Below, piece after piece: positions 6,413 to 6,437 of a DNA stretch of 6,437 bases (position 1 is the first letter of the stretch; each line of letters begins with the position of its first letter). The DNA comes from Lachnoclostridium sp. UBA933 (GTDB taxonomy: Bacteria > Bacillota > Clostridia > Lachnospirales > Lachnospiraceae), in the NCBI GenBank assembly GCA_002293545.1, contig DBDL01000074.1, positions 1-6,437 on the forward strand, in the 5' to 3' direction. A program made the translations under genes and the position numbers. Under the pieces are notes generated by a model that was not told the DNA's origin, ran no database searches, and worked only from the letters and a program-made list of their open reading frames with translations.

Positions 6413-6437
6413 GGATGTTTACCGTTAGCGCATTTGT

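Overview
The window looks like a piece of a low-to-mid GC Firmicutes chromosome, most likely Clostridia and possibly Lachnospiraceae. The signs are strong AAGGAGG-type ribosome binding sites, SigA-like promoters with perfect TATAAT boxes, a lipoprotein with a Gram-positive style lipobox, and proteins that resemble clostridial families. The genus is a guess from protein character; no rRNA or marker gene is present.

Layout: (1) bases 1-232, minus strand, hold the 5' end of an extracellular solute-binding lipoprotein that runs off the left edge. (2) A 256-bp divergent intergenic region carries a SigA-like promoter for the plus strand and two unexplained dyads. (3) Bases 489-2216, plus strand, encode a complete 575-aa ABC exporter half-transporter. 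(4) A short convergent gap without a recognisable terminator contains an 18-bp tandem duplication spanning the exporter stop codon. (5) Bases 5473-2304, minus strand, form a tight three-gene operon: an SPFH-domain protein with three C-terminal zinc ribbons, then a double-zinc-ribbon protein with a C-terminal membrane anchor, then a TPM-domain membrane protein with a Gly/Ser tail. A SigA-like promoter lies just upstream. (6) Bases 6366-5578, minus strand, encode a ZIP-family metal transporter whose start region sits in a perfect 10-bp inverted repeat close to the right edge.

The most interesting unit is the three-gene operon. Its protein types match YdjI, YdjG and YdjH of Bacillus subtilis, which are encoded with the phage-shock protein PspA and link PspA to the membrane. 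Here the order is I-G-H rather than G-H-I and no pspA is visible. It may be a self-standing SPFH membrane-stress or membrane-organising module. It encodes five predicted zinc ribbons and sits directly downstream of a ZIP divalent-metal transporter, so a link to metal status is possible but unproven.

No rRNA, tRNA, CRISPR array, insertion sequence or phage gene was recognised. No gene-free stretch exceeds 300 bases.
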